In this document: piece by piece, positions 38,574 through 39,289 of the stretch
Layout of the letters: every line of letters starts with the position of its first letter
How positions within the stretch are numbered: the stretch's first letter is position 1
Source: Alphaproteobacteria bacterium
Lineage (GTDB): Bacteria; Pseudomonadota; Alphaproteobacteria; Kiloniellales; DSM-21159
NCBI GenBank assembly: GCA_030433005.1
Contig: JAUILQ010000053.1
Location: forward strand, 1 to 39,289
Reading direction: 5' to 3'
DNA length: 39,289 nt
Translations under genes and position numbers: made by a program
Notes under the pieces: model-generated
Database searches by the model: none
Seen by the model: only the letters and a program-made list of their open reading frames with translations
What the model was told of the DNA's origin: nothing

Positions 38574-39289
38574 GTGTCCGGCCCGGACACATAGGTAACG
38601 TTTCGTACCTAAGACATGGGTGACAACCCCGGGCCGAAGGGGTTGTCGAGGGGTTGCAGGGTTCTCTGCTCCAGGTCGATGTATCCCAGATCGTAGTGCA
38701 TGAAGCTGACGAGCCAAATGCCGTCGTCGACCTCCTTGATTCCGAGGCGCTGGCCGGCGAGCACGCTTGACACGTTGATCTTCTTTCGATGCATGCAGAT
38801 GCGCCCGCAGGCGGTGACCAGGACCTCGCGCTCGTGCAGGGGATAGGCGAGCTCGGGCAGTCCCTGATAGGGCCTGGTCGAGGCTGAATAGACTTCGGCG
38901 GGACATTTCATTTCGAGGGCCTCGTGCGGCCGCTCGTCGTTGAACTCGGCGACGAAGGCGTCGAAGCGAGCCTGCTGCTGCAGGCTGTTCATTCCCGGCG
39001 GTCGGGTTGTCTCCTTCTTGAGGGTCAGGTGCATGCGCTCGTGGCGGCCGTTCTGCTGCGGTCGGCCGGGCTTGGTGCGCTCGATGGCGATGCCGAGCCG
39101 GAGCCACCAGACCGAGAGCTTGGAGAGATTGAACAGGGCTTTCGGACTGGCGAAGGGCACCCCGTTGTCGGAGCGGATGCCGAGCGGCAGGCCGCGCTCC
39201 TGGAAGAGCTGCTCGAAGGCGGTGACCGTCAGCTCCTCGCGGGTCGATTCCAGGGCCTCGCAGAGCAGCAGGAAGCGCGAGGCCTGGTC
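38574..39289 (-). mobile_element. IS481-like insertion sequence, one end
   Basis: The element presumably ends near the 17-nt palindrome GTGTCCGGCCCGGACAC (38574-38590), between the island attachment repeat and the transposase stop codon. The other end is outside the window. The exact terminus and target duplication cannot be fixed without the far end. Confidence 0.6.
38609..39289 (-). CDS. IS481-family transposase, C-terminal part (runs off the window)
   Basis: The frame is open from the window edge to the stop at 38609 (about 226 residues visible; a GTG at 39160 is internal). The DDE integrase core is seen: GIRSDNG holds the second catalytic Asp, and the segment RTKPGRPQQNGRHERMHLTL carries the catalytic Glu. 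Then come FNDERPHEALEMKCPAEVY and a beta-rich C-terminal domain ending FGPGLSPMS. These are the hallmarks of IS481/IS3-type transposases; the long C-terminal extension favours IS481. The first catalytic Asp lies outside the window, so completeness cannot be judged. Confidence 0.85.
   Translation of the reverse strand, partial: DQASRFLLLCEALESTREELTVTAFEQLFQERGLPLGIRSDNGVPFASPKALFNLSKLSVWWLRLGIAIERTKPGRPQQNGRHERMHLTLKKETTRPPGMNSLQQQARFDAFVAEFNDERPHEALEMKCPAEVYSASTRPYQGLPELAYPLHEREVLVTACGRICMHRKKINVSSVLAGQRLGIKEVDDGIWLVSFMHYDLGYIDLEQRTLQPLDNPFGPGLSPMS

Overview
The window is a high-GC stretch of an alphaproteobacterial chromosome, most likely from the Rhodospirillales or a related order. That placement rests on protein flavour and gene order: an etfBA set beside a 3-hydroxyacyl-CoA dehydrogenase, hflKC-DUF2065-degP, divergent serB/miaA, ilvB-ilvN-ilvC, leuA, and mreBCD-mrdA-rodA. 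It is inference; there is no 16S gene here. Both window edges are cut through transposase genes: the C-terminal end of an IS4-family transposase on the left and the C-terminal part of an IS481-family transposase on the right.

Layout. 1-460: transposase remnant and two palindromic repeats facing each other. 461-5214 (minus strand): etfB-etfA-hydroxyacyl-CoA dehydrogenase behind a strong promoter with a palindromic operator; then PduO-type cobalamin adenosyltransferase with a small two-TM protein; then a Ca/Na antiporter. 5423-11020 (plus): a glycolate oxidase operon glcD-glcE-X-glcF with a GntR/FadR-type operator; X is a membrane protein of unknown function. 11051-18595: the Mrp/ApbC Fe-S carrier divergent from hflK-hflC-DUF2065 and degP, then serB divergent from miaA. 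18748-25295: branched-chain amino acid synthesis (ilvB, ilvN, ilvC, an ArsR-type regulator, leuA). leuA is preceded by a short leucine-rich leader peptide gene that looks like a classical attenuator. 25464-26531: a nitronate monooxygenase-like flavoenzyme. 26697-32299: the rod-shape operon mreB-mreC-mreD-mrdA-rodA, with a CtrA-like box before mreB and an AT-rich palindrome before mreC.

32451-38564 is the accessory part. A tRNA-Lys(CTT) gene carries an integrated element of about 6 kb bounded by perfect 46-bp direct repeats of the tRNA 3' part (32481-32526 and 38519-38564). The element encodes a P4-type tyrosine integrase beside its right end, an AlpA/excisionase-like HTH gene translationally coupled to two more small genes, a winged-helix protein, a 58-aa membrane protein, an uncharacterised 246-aa protein, and, next to the tRNA, two uncharacterised rightward genes whose products each end in a single transmembrane helix. 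Short GTAGCCAC motifs spaced exactly 11 bp apart sit inside both ends and look like integrase arm sites. An IS481-type element begins about 10 bp beyond the right attachment repeat.

Most of the chromosomal part is ordinary housekeeping. The points most worth following up are the leuA leader, the two operator/promoter arrangements, the unknown gene inside the glycolate oxidase operon, and the tRNA-Lys island with its pair of tail-anchored proteins.
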